DNA from: Nitratireductor sp. GISD-1A_MAKvit
GTDB taxonomy: Bacteria > Pseudomonadota > Alphaproteobacteria > Rhizobiales > Rhizobiaceae
Length of the DNA stretch: 64,000 bases
Direction: 5' to 3'
Assembly (NCBI RefSeq): GCF_040819555.1
Contig: NZ_CP161920.1
Location: forward strand, 385,501-449,500
The notes under the pieces: model-generated
The model's input: the letters and a program-made list of their open reading frames with translations, nothing else
Databases searched by the model: none
Told to the model about the DNA's origin: nothing
Shown: positions 38,621 through 48,473 of the stretch, in pieces
How positions within the stretch are numbered: the stretch's first letter is position 1
Layout of the letters: every line of letters begins with the position of its first letter
Program-made: the position numbers and the translations under genes

Positions 38621-39492
38621 GCAGCTTTTTCGACACGCTGATGCTGCCTTTCGCGTTTCCGTTCATGCAGCAGGCCTTCATCATCTCGGTGCTGATCGCC
38701 GCGCCCATGGCGCTGCTTTCCTGCTTTCTCGTGCTCAAGGGCTGGTCGCTGATGGGTGACGCCGTGAGCCATGCGGTGCTGCCCGGCGTGGTGATCGCCT
38801 ATATTATCGGCATACCCTTTGCCATCGGCGCGTTTGTCGCCGGCATGACCTGTGTCGTGGGCATCGGCTATCTGAAGGAAAACAGCCGGGTGAAGGAAGA
38901 CACGATCATGGGCGTGGTCTTTTCCGGCATGTTCGGGCTCGGGCTGCTGCTCTACACCAAGATCCAGACCGAGGTGCATCTCGACCACATCCTGTTCGGC
39001 GACATGCTGGGCGTGACGTGGGGAGACATCGCGCAAACGGGCATCATCGCGCTCTTCGTTTGTGTGGCGATCGTGCTCTTTCGCCGGGATCTACTGCTGA
39101 ACGCATTCGACGCGCAGCACGCAAAGGCCATTGGCCTGCCGGTGCGGGTGCTGCATTACGGACTTTTGTCGATCCTTTCGCTTACCATCGTGGCGGCGCT
39201 CACGGCGGTCGGCATCATCCTTGCGATCGCGCTTCTGATCGGGCCGGGGGCGGTGGCGTTTCTGCTGGTCAGGCGGTTCGACAGAATGCTGATGGTGAGC
39301 CTGGCAGTTGCACTGTTCTCGTCGTTCTTCGGCGTTTACCTGAGCTTCTTCCTCGACAGTGCGCCGGCGCCGACGATCGTGCTTCTGATGACCGGCCTGT
39401 TCGTGGCAGCATTCGTCTACACGCTCCGCCGCAATGCGCGGGAGGATGCGGCACGGGAGGTGGACGGCGGCGCACTGGGGGTGGGGAGATAA
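38617..39492 (+). CDS. sitD: Manganese/iron ABC transporter permease SitD
   Basis: A 291-residue permease, paralogous to SitC. It contains LVLKGWSLMGDAVSHAVLPGV and a GMFGLGLLLY segment, with about eight transmembrane helices and a basic C-terminal tail (RRNAREDAAREV). Together with SitA, SitB and SitC it completes the Mn/Fe importer. The operon ends here, about 10 bp before an inverted-repeat element. Confidence 0.94.
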   Translation: MSSFFDTLMLPFAFPFMQQAFIISVLIAAPMALLSCFLVLKGWSLMGDAVSHAVLPGVVIAYIIGIPFAIGAFVAGMTCVVGIGYLKENSRVKEDTIMGVVFSGMFGLGLLLYTKIQTEVHLDHILFGDMLGVTWGDIAQTGIIALFVCVAIVLFRRDLLLNAFDAQHAKAIGLPVRVLHYGLLSILSLTIVAALTAVGIILAIALLIGPGAVAFLLVRRFDRMLMVSLAVALFSSFFGVYLSFFLDSAPAPTIVLLMTGLFVAAFVYTLRRNAREDAAREVDGGALGVGR

Positions 39493-39502
39493 CTCCTCAG
39501 GT

Positions 39503-39687
39503 GTGGAGCCAAGCACCCTCGCCCTTCGACAAGCTCAGGATGAGGGTTACTGGAAGCTCCATGCTTCTTTCCGGCGTGAAACGTGGACGCAGCGGCATAC
39601 GCTGCCGTGTGTGGTGCGAAGGTTTTTCTGAGCGGGTTAAACAGCCCTCATCCTGAGCTTGTCGAAGGGCGAGGGCGCCTGGCTCCC
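39503..39687. repeat. MITE-like element with 43-bp inverted repeats (CCTTCGACAAGCTCAGG family)
   Basis: Arms at 39503-39546 and 39644-39687 are near-perfect inverted copies of each other (about 41 of 43 positions) and contain CCTTCGACAAGCTCAGG, a repeat seen across many alphaproteobacterial genomes. The 97-bp centre has no coding capacity. It sits between sitD and the end of ridA. The structure resembles a small non-autonomous element or a large folded repeat. Confidence 0.75.
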
Positions 39688-39718
39688 GAGCAAAGTGCTT
39701 GCGCCGAGCGTCGTTCGG

Positions 39719-40126
39719 CTAGTCTGGGAGGACCGCAGTGGCCTCGATCTCCACCTTCGCTTCATCCTCGATGAGCGCGGTGACCTGCACGACGCTCATG
39801 GGCGGGAAGTTGCGGCCCATGACGGAGCGGTAGGCTTCGCCCAGCTCGCGCAACCGGGTGGCGTAGGCCTGTTTGTCGGTGATGAACCAGGTGAGGCGCA
39901 CCACATGCTCCGGGCCGGCACCGGCTTCCTTCAGCAGCGTGACGATGTTTTCCAGCGCCTGCCGCACCTGACCGATGAAATCGTCGGTCTCGAATATCTG
40001 GCTGCTGTTCCAGCCGATCTGACCGCCAAGGAAGACGGTGCGCCCCCGTGCTACAACACCATTGGAATACCCCCTGGCGGGGACCCAGTCGGCTGGCTGG
40101 AGAATCTGGTGAAGCGGGACAGTCAT
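39719..40126 (-). CDS. RidA-family enamine/imine deaminase
   Basis: A 135-residue YjgF/YER057c/UK114 protein. Motifs include YSNGVVARGRTVFLGGQIGW near the start and the family end VQVTALIEDEAKVEIEATAV. RidA proteins hydrolyse reactive enamines/imines. I use the ATG at 40126, behind AAGGAA. It is the last gene of the anthraniloyl-CoA operon, 34 bp after livF. As the ring-reduction product of the pathway's monooxygenase/reductase is an amino-enone, RidA is a plausible deaminase for it; this is inference. Confidence 0.87.
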   Translation of the reverse strand: MTVPLHQILQPADWVPARGYSNGVVARGRTVFLGGQIGWNSSQIFETDDFIGQVRQALENIVTLLKEAGAGPEHVVRLTWFITDKQAYATRLRELGEAYRSVMGRNFPPMSVVQVTALIEDEAKVEIEATAVLPD

Positions 40127-40160
40127 GCTATTTCCTTCATGCTTGGGAACGACGGCGTGG

Positions 40161-40847
40161 TCACACGCCGAGAAAGCGCTCCTGGACCTCGTCCGAGAGA
40201 GCTGAGGGCGCGCCGGTCCATGCGGTGCGGCCTTTTTCGAGAATGACGCAGCGATCCGCCACGGGCAGAAGCTCGCTGAGTGTCTTGTCGACAATGAGGA
40301 TCGACTGACCCTCCGCCCTGATGGTGCGGATCGCGCGCCAGATGTCCTGCCGGATCACCGGTGCGAGGCCTTCGGTTGCTTCGTCGAGAATGAGCAGGCG
40401 CGGATTGGTGGCAAGCGCACGGCCAATGGCGAGCATCTGCTGTTCTCCGCCCGAAAGTGTGCTCGCATACTGGTCGCGCCGCTCGGCAAGGCGCGGGAAC
40501 AGCACGTTCACGGCATCGAGCGTCCATCTGCCGGGGCGAGCGGCGGCAATGATGTTTTCCTCTACCGTCAGATTGGGAAAGCAGCGGCGGCCCTCCGGCA
40601 CCAGCCCGACACCCAGCCGAGCGATGCGATGCGGCTTCATGCGCATTATATCTTTGCCGGCGAAGTTTATGCTGCCTGACTGCGCGGGCGTGAGGTGGCA
40701 GACGGAGCGGATCGTCGTCGTCTTGCCCATGCCGTTGCGGCCCATCAGCGCCACGGCCTCGCCTTCCTCGACCGACAGCTCGACGCCGAAGAGCGCCTGC
40801 GATTTGCCGTAGAAGGTTTTCAGATCCCGGACATCGAGGAGCTTCAT
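40161..40847 (-). CDS. livF: Branched-chain-type ABC transporter ATPase LivF
   Basis: A 228-residue ATPase with Walker A GRNGMGKTT, signature LSGGEQQMLAIGRAL and Walker B LLILDEATEGLAP. It is the LivF member of a HAAT-type importer; livG, livM and livH follow upstream with overlaps. The start overlaps the livG stop by four bases. The location inside a tryptophan/anthranilate operon suggests an aromatic substrate rather than leucine. Confidence 0.92.
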   Translation of the reverse strand: MKLLDVRDLKTFYGKSQALFGVELSVEEGEAVALMGRNGMGKTTTIRSVCHLTPAQSGSINFAGKDIMRMKPHRIARLGVGLVPEGRRCFPNLTVEENIIAAARPGRWTLDAVNVLFPRLAERRDQYASTLSGGEQQMLAIGRALATNPRLLILDEATEGLAPVIRQDIWRAIRTIRAEGQSILIVDKTLSELLPVADRCVILEKGRTAWTGAPSALSDEVQERFLGV

Positions 40848-41593
40848 GCGCCCTCTCCCAGATAGGCTTCGCGCACGGCGGGATGGTTGCGGATCTCATC
40901 CACCGTGCCGGTGGCGATGATGCGGCCATAGACGAGAACGGAGATGCGGTCGGCAAGGGCGAAGACAGCATCCATGTCATGCTCGATCAAAAGGATCGGT
41001 GCTTCGTTCCGAAGCCCGTCAAGAAAGGCGGTAAGCGCCTGTGAGCCTTCGGGTCCCATGCCGGCCATGGGCTCATCCAACAGGAAGGCCTTTGCGCCGA
41101 GCGCCAGCGCAATGGAGATTTCGAGCTGTCGCCGCTCACCATGGGAAAGTTCGGCCGCGGGTATATCGGCGCGGTCGGATAGTCCGACCCGGGCGAGCGC
41201 TTCATGAGCGGGTTCGATGAGGCTGCGGTCGCGCATGACGGGCCTGAAGAAGCGGAAGCTGGAGCCCGCGCGCGCCTGCACCGCCAGCATCACATTGCGC
41301 AGAGCAGAGAATTCCGGGGCGAGTGACGAGACCTGAAATGTGCGGCCCATGCCGAGCCGGGCGCGGGCGGCCATGTCGAGCGGTTTCACGTCACGGCCCT
41401 CGAAGCGGATTTCCCCACTGTCGGGTTTGAGCGACCCGGCGATCTGATGAATGAGGGTCGATTTGCCGGCACCATTGGGGCCGATCAGGGCGTGGATCTC
41501 GCCGGGCTTGAGATCGAGGCTCACACCATCGGTTGCCTTTAGTGCGCCGAAGCTTTTTTTCAGGTCGCGGATGTCGAGAATGGGTTCAGCCAT
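40844..41593 (-). CDS. livG: Branched-chain-type ABC transporter ATPase LivG
   Basis: A 249-residue ATPase with Walker A GPNGAGKST, the LivG-type signature LSHGERRQLEIS, Walker B AFLLDEPMAGMGP and the H-loop IEHDMDAVF. LivG pairs with LivF on the LivHM permease. It overlaps livM by eight bases. Confidence 0.92.
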   Translation of the reverse strand: MAEPILDIRDLKKSFGALKATDGVSLDLKPGEIHALIGPNGAGKSTLIHQIAGSLKPDSGEIRFEGRDVKPLDMAARARLGMGRTFQVSSLAPEFSALRNVMLAVQARAGSSFRFFRPVMRDRSLIEPAHEALARVGLSDRADIPAAELSHGERRQLEISIALALGAKAFLLDEPMAGMGPEGSQALTAFLDGLRNEAPILLIEHDMDAVFALADRISVLVYGRIIATGTVDEIRNHPAVREAYLGEGA

Positions 41594-42557
41594 GACGTGC
41601 TCTCCCGGCCAGTAGGCCCATCACGCCGCCGCGGGCAAACAGCACAACGGCCAGAAGGATGAGGCCAAGGAAGAATTGCCAGTGCTCGGTGATGCCGCCA
41701 AGCGCGAACTCGAACAGGACATAGACGATGGCCCCGGCCAGCGGCCCCGCCAGCCGTCCGACGCCGCCAATGATGATCAGCACGATCAGCTCGCCCGACA
41801 TGTGCCAGGAGAACATGGATGGGCTGACGAAGCGGTTCAGATCGGCAAAGAGCGCGCCGGCAAGGGCGGTCATCATGGCGGAGATGACGAAGGCCGTGAG
41901 CCGCACCCTGAAAGGGCCAATGCCGACGGCAGCCAGCCGTGTCTCGTTTTGCCGCCCGGCCTGCAGCGCGGCGCCAAAGCGGGAATCGCGAATGAGCGCG
42001 AAGAGGGTGAGGCCCAACACCAGCAGACCAAAGCAGATAAGGAAGAAGCTCATCGGTGCGAGCGTGTTGGTGCCGGGGAAGGCATTGCGCACATAGATCG
42101 AAAGGCCGTCCTCGCCGCCATAGGCGGGCCAGGAGATCGCGAAATAGTAGATCATCTGCGCGAAAGCGAGCGTGATCATGATGAAATACACGCCGGAGGT
42201 TCTGAGCGAGATCAGGCCGATCAGCGTTGCCACGAGCGCGGCGGCAATGGCGCCGGTGATCCAGATAATGATCATCTGGTTGGTACCGGGCAGGCCGAGG
42301 AGAAGCGGCTCGCTGTTGAAGGCGTGGGTGGCGAGAATGCCCGCCGCATAGCCGCCGATGCCAAAGAAGGCGGCATGGCCGAAGGAAACCAGCCCGCCCA
42401 GGCCGAGCGCGATGTTGAGACCGGTGGCGGCGAGACCGAGGATCGCCATGCGGGTTGCCAGCGTGATGTAGAAGGTCTCCCCGATCGCCTGCGCGATGAA
42501 GGCGGCGGCAAGCAGGCCGGCGATGATGGCGATGCTGAAGATTGTTTCGCGTGTCAT
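41586..42557 (-). CDS. livM: Branched-chain-type ABC transporter permease LivM
   Basis: A 323-residue permease with about ten hydrophobic segments and the family motif LGLGGLVSFGHAAFFGIGGYAAG. The ATG at 42557 (TRETIFSIAIIAG) has GAGGGG before it; the frame is open to 42584 but begins within the livH end. It pairs with LivH. Confidence 0.92.
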   Translation of the reverse strand: MTRETIFSIAIIAGLLAAAFIAQAIGETFYITLATRMAILGLAATGLNIALGLGGLVSFGHAAFFGIGGYAAGILATHAFNSEPLLLGLPGTNQMIIIWITGAIAAALVATLIGLISLRTSGVYFIMITLAFAQMIYYFAISWPAYGGEDGLSIYVRNAFPGTNTLAPMSFFLICFGLLVLGLTLFALIRDSRFGAALQAGRQNETRLAAVGIGPFRVRLTAFVISAMMTALAGALFADLNRFVSPSMFSWHMSGELIVLIIIGGVGRLAGPLAGAIVYVLFEFALGGITEHWQFFLGLILLAVVLFARGGVMGLLAGRARHG

Positions 42558-42567
42558 GTGCGGCCCC

Positions 42568-43488
42568 TCACGCATTCGCCGCAAACAGGCCCTGTGGCCT
42601 GAAGGCGAGGATAAGGGCCATGACGATGTAGATCAGCATGGAGGCGAGCGCCGCACCGACGGTAGCGGCTTCGGAATTCGGCATGAACAGGCCGAAGAAA
42701 TGCGGCAGCAGGAACCGGCCAAGTGTCTCTGTCAGTCCCACCAGAATGGAACCGACCAGCGCACCCTTGATGGAGCCGATGCCGCCGATGACGATGACAA
42801 CGAAGGCGAGGATCAGCACTGGTTCACCCATGCCCACCTGCACTGACTGAAGCGCGCCGACCATGGCGCCGGCCAGACCGGCAAGCGCGGCGCCCAGCGC
42901 GAAGACAAGCGTGTAGAGCGTGCCGATGTCGATGCCGAGCGCGCCGATCATCTCGCGGTCGGATTCACCGGCGCGGATGCGCATGCCAAGCCGCGTCTTG
43001 CCGATCAGGAGATAAAGCCCCACGGCCACCGCAATGCCCACACCGATCACTGCAAGACGGTATATTGGGTACTGCGCGCCGCCGGGCAGATGCACCGCGC
43101 CTGAAAGAAGCTGCGGAATGTCGAGATAGAGCGGGAAGGAGCCGAACACCCAGCGCGTGCCTTCCGAAAAGATGAGGATCAGCGCAAAGGTGGCGAGCAC
43201 CTGATCGAGATGATCTCGATGGTAGAGCCGTCTGATGACCAGGATTTCAACGAGCGCGCCGGCGGCGGCAGCGGCGGCAAGACTGGCGACAAGGCCGAGC
43301 CAGAAGGAGCCGGTGGCCGCGGCCACTGTTGCACAGGCAAACGCGCCGACCATAAAGAGCGAGCCATGGGCAAGGTTGATGAGACCCATGACGCCGAAGA
43401 TCAGTGTCAGGCCGGCGGCCATCAGGAACAGCATCACACCGAACTGCAGGCCGTTCAATATCTGCTCTATGAGGAGGGTGAGGGTCAC
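42568..43488 (-). CDS. livH: Branched-chain-type ABC transporter permease LivH
   Basis: A 306-residue permease with LivH motifs: NGLQFGVMLFLMAAGLTL and GVMGLINLAHGSLFMVGAF near the start. A GTG at 43488 is used, and no strong ribosome-binding site is seen. A 174-bp gap holding RIME-like copy 2 separates it from the binding-protein gene. Confidence 0.92.
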   Translation of the reverse strand: MTLTLLIEQILNGLQFGVMLFLMAAGLTLIFGVMGLINLAHGSLFMVGAFACATVAAATGSFWLGLVASLAAAAAAGALVEILVIRRLYHRDHLDQVLATFALILIFSEGTRWVFGSFPLYLDIPQLLSGAVHLPGGAQYPIYRLAVIGVGIAVAVGLYLLIGKTRLGMRIRAGESDREMIGALGIDIGTLYTLVFALGAALAGLAGAMVGALQSVQVGMGEPVLILAFVVIVIGGIGSIKGALVGSILVGLTETLGRFLLPHFFGLFMPNSEAATVGAALASMLIYIVMALILAFRPQGLFAANA

Positions 43489-43537
43489 GGGGGATTTTCG
43501 CCGTCTGGTTTTGAGGTGGAGCGCTGCCTAGAGGCCT

Positions 43538-43656
43538 CCCTCTCCCCGTTCACGGGGAGAGGGTGAGGGTGAGGGGCTGCGCCATGATCTGCAAATATGG
43601 GCGCCCGCCCCTCATCCGCCTGCCGGCACCTTCTCCCCGCCAGCGGGGAGAAGGAG
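43538..43656. repeat. RIME-like intergenic palindromic element, copy 2
   Basis: Two hairpins, CCCTCTCCCCGT / ACGGGGAGAGGG (43538-43563) and a second CCTTCTCCCCGC-type hairpin ending near 43654, flank GCCCCTCATCC (43607). It lies inside the operon between the binding protein and livH, so it is transcribed and could stabilise the upstream message. Confidence 0.78.
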
Positions 43657-43662
43657 GCTGTC

Positions 43663-44799
43663 CTACATCTTGCACTCGGCCGCGTAGGCGTCCTTGTGGT
43701 CGGTGAATGCGGTGGCCACGATCTTGTTGGTCAGCGTGTCGCCGTCCTTCACCACCTCGCGGACGTAGAAATCCTGAACCGGGTGATTGTTGGTGTTGAA
43801 GGAGAACTTGCCGCGAACGGAATCGAAATCCGCCTCCTTCAGCGCTGCGCGGAAGGCGTCCTTGTCCTTCACGCTTGCCTTTTCGGCAGCGGAAAGGATG
43901 AGGTTTGCCGTGTCATAGGCCTGCGCGGCATAGACGGAAGGCAGGCGGCCATAGGCTTCCTTGAAACCTTCGACAAAGGTCTTGTTGGCCTCGTTGTCGA
44001 GATCATAGGCCCATGACGCGGCGTTCTTCACGCCAAGAGCTGCATCGCCAATAGCCGGCAAAACATCCTGGCTGAAGGAGAAGGCCGGTCCCATCAACGG
44101 AAGGTCGACACCAGACTGTGCATATTGCTTGGTAAAGGCGACACCCATGCCGCCCGGCAGGAAGATGAACACCGAATCCGCACCCGAGGCGCGGATCTGT
44201 GCGATCTCAGCGGCATAATCCGTCTGACCGAGCTTGGTGTAGACCTCACCGGCCAGCTCGCCCTTGTAGAAGCGCTTGAAACCGGTCAGCGAATCCTTGC
44301 CGGCCGGGTAGTTGGGCGCCATGATGAAGGTCTTCTTGAAGTCCTTGTTGGCGGCCTCGCCCATTGCCTCGTGGAAATTGTCGTTCTGATAGGCCACGTT
44401 GAAATAGTTGGGGCTGCAGCCTGCGCCTGCCAGCGCCGAGGGGCCGGCATTGACCGACAGATAGATCACGTCCTGCGCTGTCGCCGAGGGCACGACGGCC
44501 ATGGCGAGGTTCGACCAGATGATGCCTGTCATCAGATCCACCTTGTCGCTCTGGATCATCTTGTCGGCAATCTGGACGGCGAGTTCGGGCTTGCGCGCGT
44601 CATCCTCGGTGATGACCTCGACTTCCTTGTTGCCGGACTGCTCAATGGCGAGCATGAAACCGTCGCGGGCATCGATGCCAAGGCCGGCGCCGCCGCCTGA
44701 AAGCGTGGTGATCATGCCGATCTTGATCGGTTCGGCAAAGGCATTTCCGGCAACACTTGCCGAAAGTGCAAGCAGGCTTGCTGCAAGTAGCTTCTTCAT
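43663..44799 (-). CDS. ABC transporter substrate-binding protein (branched-chain amino acid type)
   Basis: A 378-residue periplasmic binding protein. The signal peptide (KKLLAASLLALSASVAGNAFA) ends at about residue 22, then EPIKIGMITTLSGGGAGLG begins the type I fold seen in LivJ/AmiC. Related proteins bind branched-chain amino acids, amides or aromatic acids. Its position between kynA and livHMGF suggests uptake of tryptophan, kynurenine or anthranilate. The RIME-like element follows its stop within ten bases. Confidence 0.9.
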   Translation of the reverse strand: MKKLLAASLLALSASVAGNAFAEPIKIGMITTLSGGGAGLGIDARDGFMLAIEQSGNKEVEVITEDDARKPELAVQIADKMIQSDKVDLMTGIIWSNLAMAVVPSATAQDVIYLSVNAGPSALAGAGCSPNYFNVAYQNDNFHEAMGEAANKDFKKTFIMAPNYPAGKDSLTGFKRFYKGELAGEVYTKLGQTDYAAEIAQIRASGADSVFIFLPGGMGVAFTKQYAQSGVDLPLMGPAFSFSQDVLPAIGDAALGVKNAASWAYDLDNEANKTFVEGFKEAYGRLPSVYAAQAYDTANLILSAAEKASVKDKDAFRAALKEADFDSVRGKFSFNTNNHPVQDFYVREVVKDGDTLTNKIVATAFTDHKDAYAAECKM

Positions 44800-44865
44800 G
44801 AACTGTCTCCCAATCGTTCCCTTGTCATTGACGCCGCTATTTGCGGCTTTGTTACCCGTGCCCGG

Positions 44866-45699
44866 TTACATGTCCGTGCGGACCCGCCAGAGCTCGGGGA
44901 ATAGTTCCACATCCAGCATCTTGCGCAAGTAGGAAACGCCGGATGTGCCGCCGGTGCCCCGTTTCAGCCCGATGATCCGTTCCACCGTGGTCACGTGGTT
45001 GAAGCGCCAGCGGCGGAAATAATCTTCGAAATCAATGAGTTTTTCAGCAAGCTCGTAAAGCGCCCAATATTCGTCGGGCCGCGCGTAGACCGCCTTCCAT
45101 GCCGCCTGAACCTGATCGTTGGCCTCGCGCCGTTCGCGCCAGCTTGAGCGTTCTGCGTCCGCACCGATGTCGAAACCGTTGCGCGCCAGAAGCCGCAGAG
45201 CTTCGTCATAGAGGCTGGGCTCGGCAAGAATATCTTCGAGACGGGCCGTGATCTGTGGCAGATCGGAATGCGGCTTGAGCATTGCCAGATTGCGATTGCC
45301 CGCCAGAAATTCGATGGAGCGATACTGCCAGGACTGGAAGCCCGAGGATTGGCCAAGCGCATCGCGGAACGTCGAATACTCGCTCGGCGTCATGGTGCGC
45401 AGCACGTCCCACGCGCTGTTCAACTGTTCGAAAATGCGCGCCACGCGGGTCAGCATCTTGAACGCGGGGCGCAGCCGGTCTTCGGCAATGGCCGCGCGCG
45501 CGGAGCGGATCTCGGTGATGGCAAGCTTCATCCATAGCTCGGATGTCTGGTGCTGGATGACGAACAGAAGCTCGTCGCGCGCTTCGGACAGGGGCTCCTG
45601 CGCATCGAGGATTTTGTCCAGATGCAGATAGTCGCTGTAGGACATGGGCGGCTTGATCTCCGCTGCCCTGTCGTCGTCGAGCTCCGGCTGGCTTGTCAT
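44866..45699 (-). CDS. kynA: Tryptophan 2,3-dioxygenase
   Basis: A 277-residue haem enzyme that opens the indole ring of L-tryptophan to N-formylkynurenine. Family motifs: [48 protein letters not shown], and the C-terminal [16 protein letters not shown] with the haem-ligand histidine, then [13 protein letters not shown]. The length is normal. It lies 2 bp after the CoA ligase gene. A divergent formamidase-like gene at 53176 would do the next step. Confidence 0.96.
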   Translation of the reverse strand: MTSQPELDDDRAAEIKPPMSYSDYLHLDKILDAQEPLSEARDELLFVIQHQTSELWMKLAITEIRSARAAIAEDRLRPAFKMLTRVARIFEQLNSAWDVLRTMTPSEYSTFRDALGQSSGFQSWQYRSIEFLAGNRNLAMLKPHSDLPQITARLEDILAEPSLYDEALRLLARNGFDIGADAERSSWRERREANDQVQAAWKAVYARPDEYWALYELAEKLIDFEDYFRRWRFNHVTTVERIIGLKRGTGGTSGVSYLRKMLDVELFPELWRVRTDM

Positions 45700-45701
45700 G
45701 G

Positions 45702-47321
45702 TCAGTTCTTCTCCCGCAGGCGGAAACGCTGGATCTTGCCCGTTTCGGTTTTCGGCAGGGCATCCAGAAACTTGATGGAACGTGGATATTTGTAAGGTGC
45801 GATGGTCGCCTTCACATGGTCCTGAAGGCGCTTCACGGTCAGGTCGTCGCGCGCGACGCCTTCAGCCAGAACCACATGGGCCTCGACAATCTGTCCGCGT
45901 TCCTCGCTTTCAGCGCCGATCACGGCGCATTCCATGACGTCGGCATGGGCAAGCAATGCCGCCTCCACCTCGGGACCGGCAATGTTGTAGCCGGCGGAGA
46001 CGATCATGTCGTCGGAGCGGGCTGCGAAATGGAAGCGGCCTTCTTCGTCCTGATAGAAGCTGTCGCCCGTGAGGTTCCAGCCGTTGCGCACATAGTCCTT
46101 CTGTCTGTCGTCGGCGAGATAGCGGCAGCCGGTCGGCCCCCGCACGGCCAGACGCCCCGTCTCGCCGCGCGGCAATTCGTTCATCTCTTCATCCACGATG
46201 CGCGCTTCATAGCCGGTGACCGGGCGGCCCGTGGTGGCCGGATGGCGGTCGTCGAAGCGGTTGGAGATGAAGATATGCAGCATCTCGGTCGCGCCGATAC
46301 CGTCGAGGATCGGCTTGCCGGTCTTCTCCGTCCACGCCTCGAACACCGGGCCGGGCAGGGTTTCGCCAGCCGAAACGGCAACGCGCAGCGAGGAAAGATC
46401 CGCACCCTCGTCCATCGCCGCCATCATGGCGCGGTAGGCGGTGGGGGCAGTGAAGCTCACCGTGGCGCGATACTTTTCGATGATCTCGATCATGTTGGGC
46501 GGGGTTGCACTTTCGAGCAGCGTCGCCGTTGCACCGAAACGCAGCGGGAAGATTGCCAGACCGCCGAGCCCGAAGGTGAAGGCGAGAGGAGGCGAGCCGA
46601 CGAACACGTCGTCGGGTGTGACCTGCAGCACTTCCTTCGCATAGGCGTCAGCGATGATCAGCAGATCGCGGTGGAAATGCATGGTCGCCTTGGGCGTGCC
46701 GGTGGTGCCGGACGTGAAACCCAGAAGCGCGACATCGTCACGGCCGGTTTTGACGGCATCGAACTGGACCGGCTTGTCGAGGGCGATGCGGTCGAGCTCG
46801 GCGTCGAAATTGGCGGTGCCGTCGAAGCCGACCACTTTCTTGAGGAACTTGCTGTCCTTTGCGCAGGCGACGAGCTCGTCCTTGATGCGTGTGTCGCACA
46901 GGGCGAGGCCGATCTCGGCCTTGTCGACGATCTTGGCGAGTTCGCCGGCACGCAGCATCGGCATGGTGTTGACGACGACCGCGCCCGCCTTGGTGGCGGC
47001 CAGCCAGCAGGCCACCATGGCCGGATTGTTGGCCGAGCGGATCAGGATGCGGTTGCCGGGCTTGACGCCGTAATCCTCGACCATTGCGTGGGCGAGGCGG
47101 CTCGTCCAGTCGGCCAGTTCCTTGTAGGTGCGGCGGCGGCCATTGCCAATCAGCGCCACGCGGTCGCCGAAACCGCGCTCCACCATGCGGTCGGTCAGTT
47201 CAACGCCGGCATTCAGATAGTCGGGATAATCGAAGCCATCGAGAAGGAAGGCCGGCCATTGGTCTTCCGGCGGGAGATTGTCCCGCGCAAAGGTGTCGGT
47301 ATGACCTGTTGGTCCGAGCAT
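45702..47321 (-). CDS. AMP-forming aryl-CoA ligase, probable 2-aminobenzoate-CoA ligase
   Basis: A 539-residue ANL-superfamily ligase. The ATP loop [19 protein letters not shown], the adenylate motif [31 protein letters not shown] and the C-terminal catalytic lysine in [12 protein letters not shown] are all intact. The length and start resemble benzoate/2-aminobenzoate-CoA ligases. Anthranilate is proposed as substrate because the operon also encodes kynA and a 2-aminobenzoyl-CoA monooxygenase/reductase-type protein. GGAGGAAAC precedes the ATG. Confidence 0.86.
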   Translation of the reverse strand: MLGPTGHTDTFARDNLPPEDQWPAFLLDGFDYPDYLNAGVELTDRMVERGFGDRVALIGNGRRRTYKELADWTSRLAHAMVEDYGVKPGNRILIRSANNPAMVACWLAATKAGAVVVNTMPMLRAGELAKIVDKAEIGLALCDTRIKDELVACAKDSKFLKKVVGFDGTANFDAELDRIALDKPVQFDAVKTGRDDVALLGFTSGTTGTPKATMHFHRDLLIIADAYAKEVLQVTPDDVFVGSPPLAFTFGLGGLAIFPLRFGATATLLESATPPNMIEIIEKYRATVSFTAPTAYRAMMAAMDEGADLSSLRVAVSAGETLPGPVFEAWTEKTGKPILDGIGATEMLHIFISNRFDDRHPATTGRPVTGYEARIVDEEMNELPRGETGRLAVRGPTGCRYLADDRQKDYVRNGWNLTGDSFYQDEEGRFHFAARSDDMIVSAGYNIAGPEVEAALLAHADVMECAVIGAESEERGQIVEAHVVLAEGVARDDLTVKRLQDHVKATIAPYKYPRSIKFLDALPKTETGKIQRFRLREKN

Positions 47322-47330
47322 GTTTCCTCC

Positions 47331-48473
47331 CTATTTCACCATTTGCCGTGCGATGACGACCTTCTGGACGTCTGATGCGCCCTCATAGATGCGCAGAGCC
47401 CTGATCTCCCGGTACAGGCTCTCCACGATATGCCCGCGGCGCACTCCGTCGCCGCCGTGGATCTGCACTGCCTTGTCGATGACCTGTTGTGCGCGGTCGG
47501 TGGCGAAAAGCTTTGCCATTGCCGCTTCGCGGGTCACGCGCGGCGCGCCCATATCCTTGGTCCATGCGGCGCGATAGATGAGAAGGGCCGCAGCATCCAC
47601 ATCCAGCGCCATATCGGCGATGTGGCCCTGCACCATTTGCAGATCGAAGAGCGGCGCGCCGAAGAGCTCGCGGCTGCCGGCACGGTCCAGTGTTTCATCC
47701 AGCGCGCGGCGCGCAAAGCCGAGTGCGGCCGCGCCGACTGTCGAGCGAAACACGTCGAGCACCGACATGGCGATCTTGAAGCCTTCGCCCGGCTTGCCGA
47801 TCATGGCAGAGGCAGGCACCCGCACATCGTTGAAGGAAAGCCGCGCAAGCGGGTGCGGCGCGATCACGTCAAGGCGCTCTGCGACTTCCAGTCCCGGCGT
47901 GTCGGCGGGGACGAGGAAGGCGGAGATGCCCTTCGCGCCCGGCGCTTCGCCGGTGCGGGCAAAGACCGTGTAGAGATCGGCGATGCCGCCATTTGAAATC
48001 CAGGTCTTTTCGCCGGAAAGCACATAGTCAGCGCCAGCGCGGGTGGCGGTCATGTCCATATTGGCGACATCCGAGCCCGAGCGCGGTTCAGAAAGGGCAA
48101 ATGCCGAGATCGCCTTGCCGGCGCGGGTCCTGTCGAGCCATTGCTGCTGTTCGGCTGAGCCGAACAGGCTGATCGCCCCGGTGCCGAGCCCCTGCATGGC
48201 GAAGGCGAAATCGGCCAGGCCATCATGGCGGGCGAGTGTCTCGCGTGTGAGACACAGCGTGCGCACGTCGAGCGGGCCGGGATTGGCCGTATCGAGCGCG
48301 GTGGGTTTGAGGAAACCGGCTTCGCCGAGCCGGCCAACGAGGTCACGGCAGGCAGCGTCCACATCGCCGTGGTCGACGGGGAGGTTTTTTTCGCACCATG
48401 CGTCGAGTTTTTCGGCCCAGTCGCGGTGGCGCTGTTCGAAGAAGGGCCAGTCGAGGAAGGAGCGATCAGGCAT
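47331..48473 (-). CDS. Acyl-CoA dehydrogenase
   Basis: A 380-residue flavoprotein of the ACAD fold: [19 protein letters not shown] in the FAD-binding middle domain, [15 protein letters not shown], and the C-terminal [37 protein letters not shown] 48473 overlaps the upstream enoyl-CoA hydratase stop (TGATG). It probably oxidises the reduced ring CoA ester after ring reduction or works on opened chain intermediates; the exact substrate cannot be told. Confidence 0.88.
   Translation of the reverse strand: MPDRSFLDWPFFEQRHRDWAEKLDAWCEKNLPVDHGDVDAACRDLVGRLGEAGFLKPTALDTANPGPLDVRTLCLTRETLARHDGLADFAFAMQGLGTGAISLFGSAEQQQWLDRTRAGKAISAFALSEPRSGSDVANMDMTATRAGADYVLSGEKTWISNGGIADLYTVFARTGEAPGAKGISAFLVPADTPGLEVAERLDVIAPHPLARLSFNDVRVPASAMIGKPGEGFKIAMSVLDVFRSTVGAAALGFARRALDETLDRAGSRELFGAPLFDLQMVQGHIADMALDVDAAALLIYRAAWTKDMGAPRVTREAAMAKLFATDRAQQVIDKAVQIHGGDGVRRGHIVESLYREIRALRIYEGASDVQKVVIARQMVK

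Noticed and set aside
45693..47375. A 560-codon plus-strand frame opposite the CoA ligase
   Set aside because: The ligase has all catalytic motifs; the antisense frame is a composition artefact.
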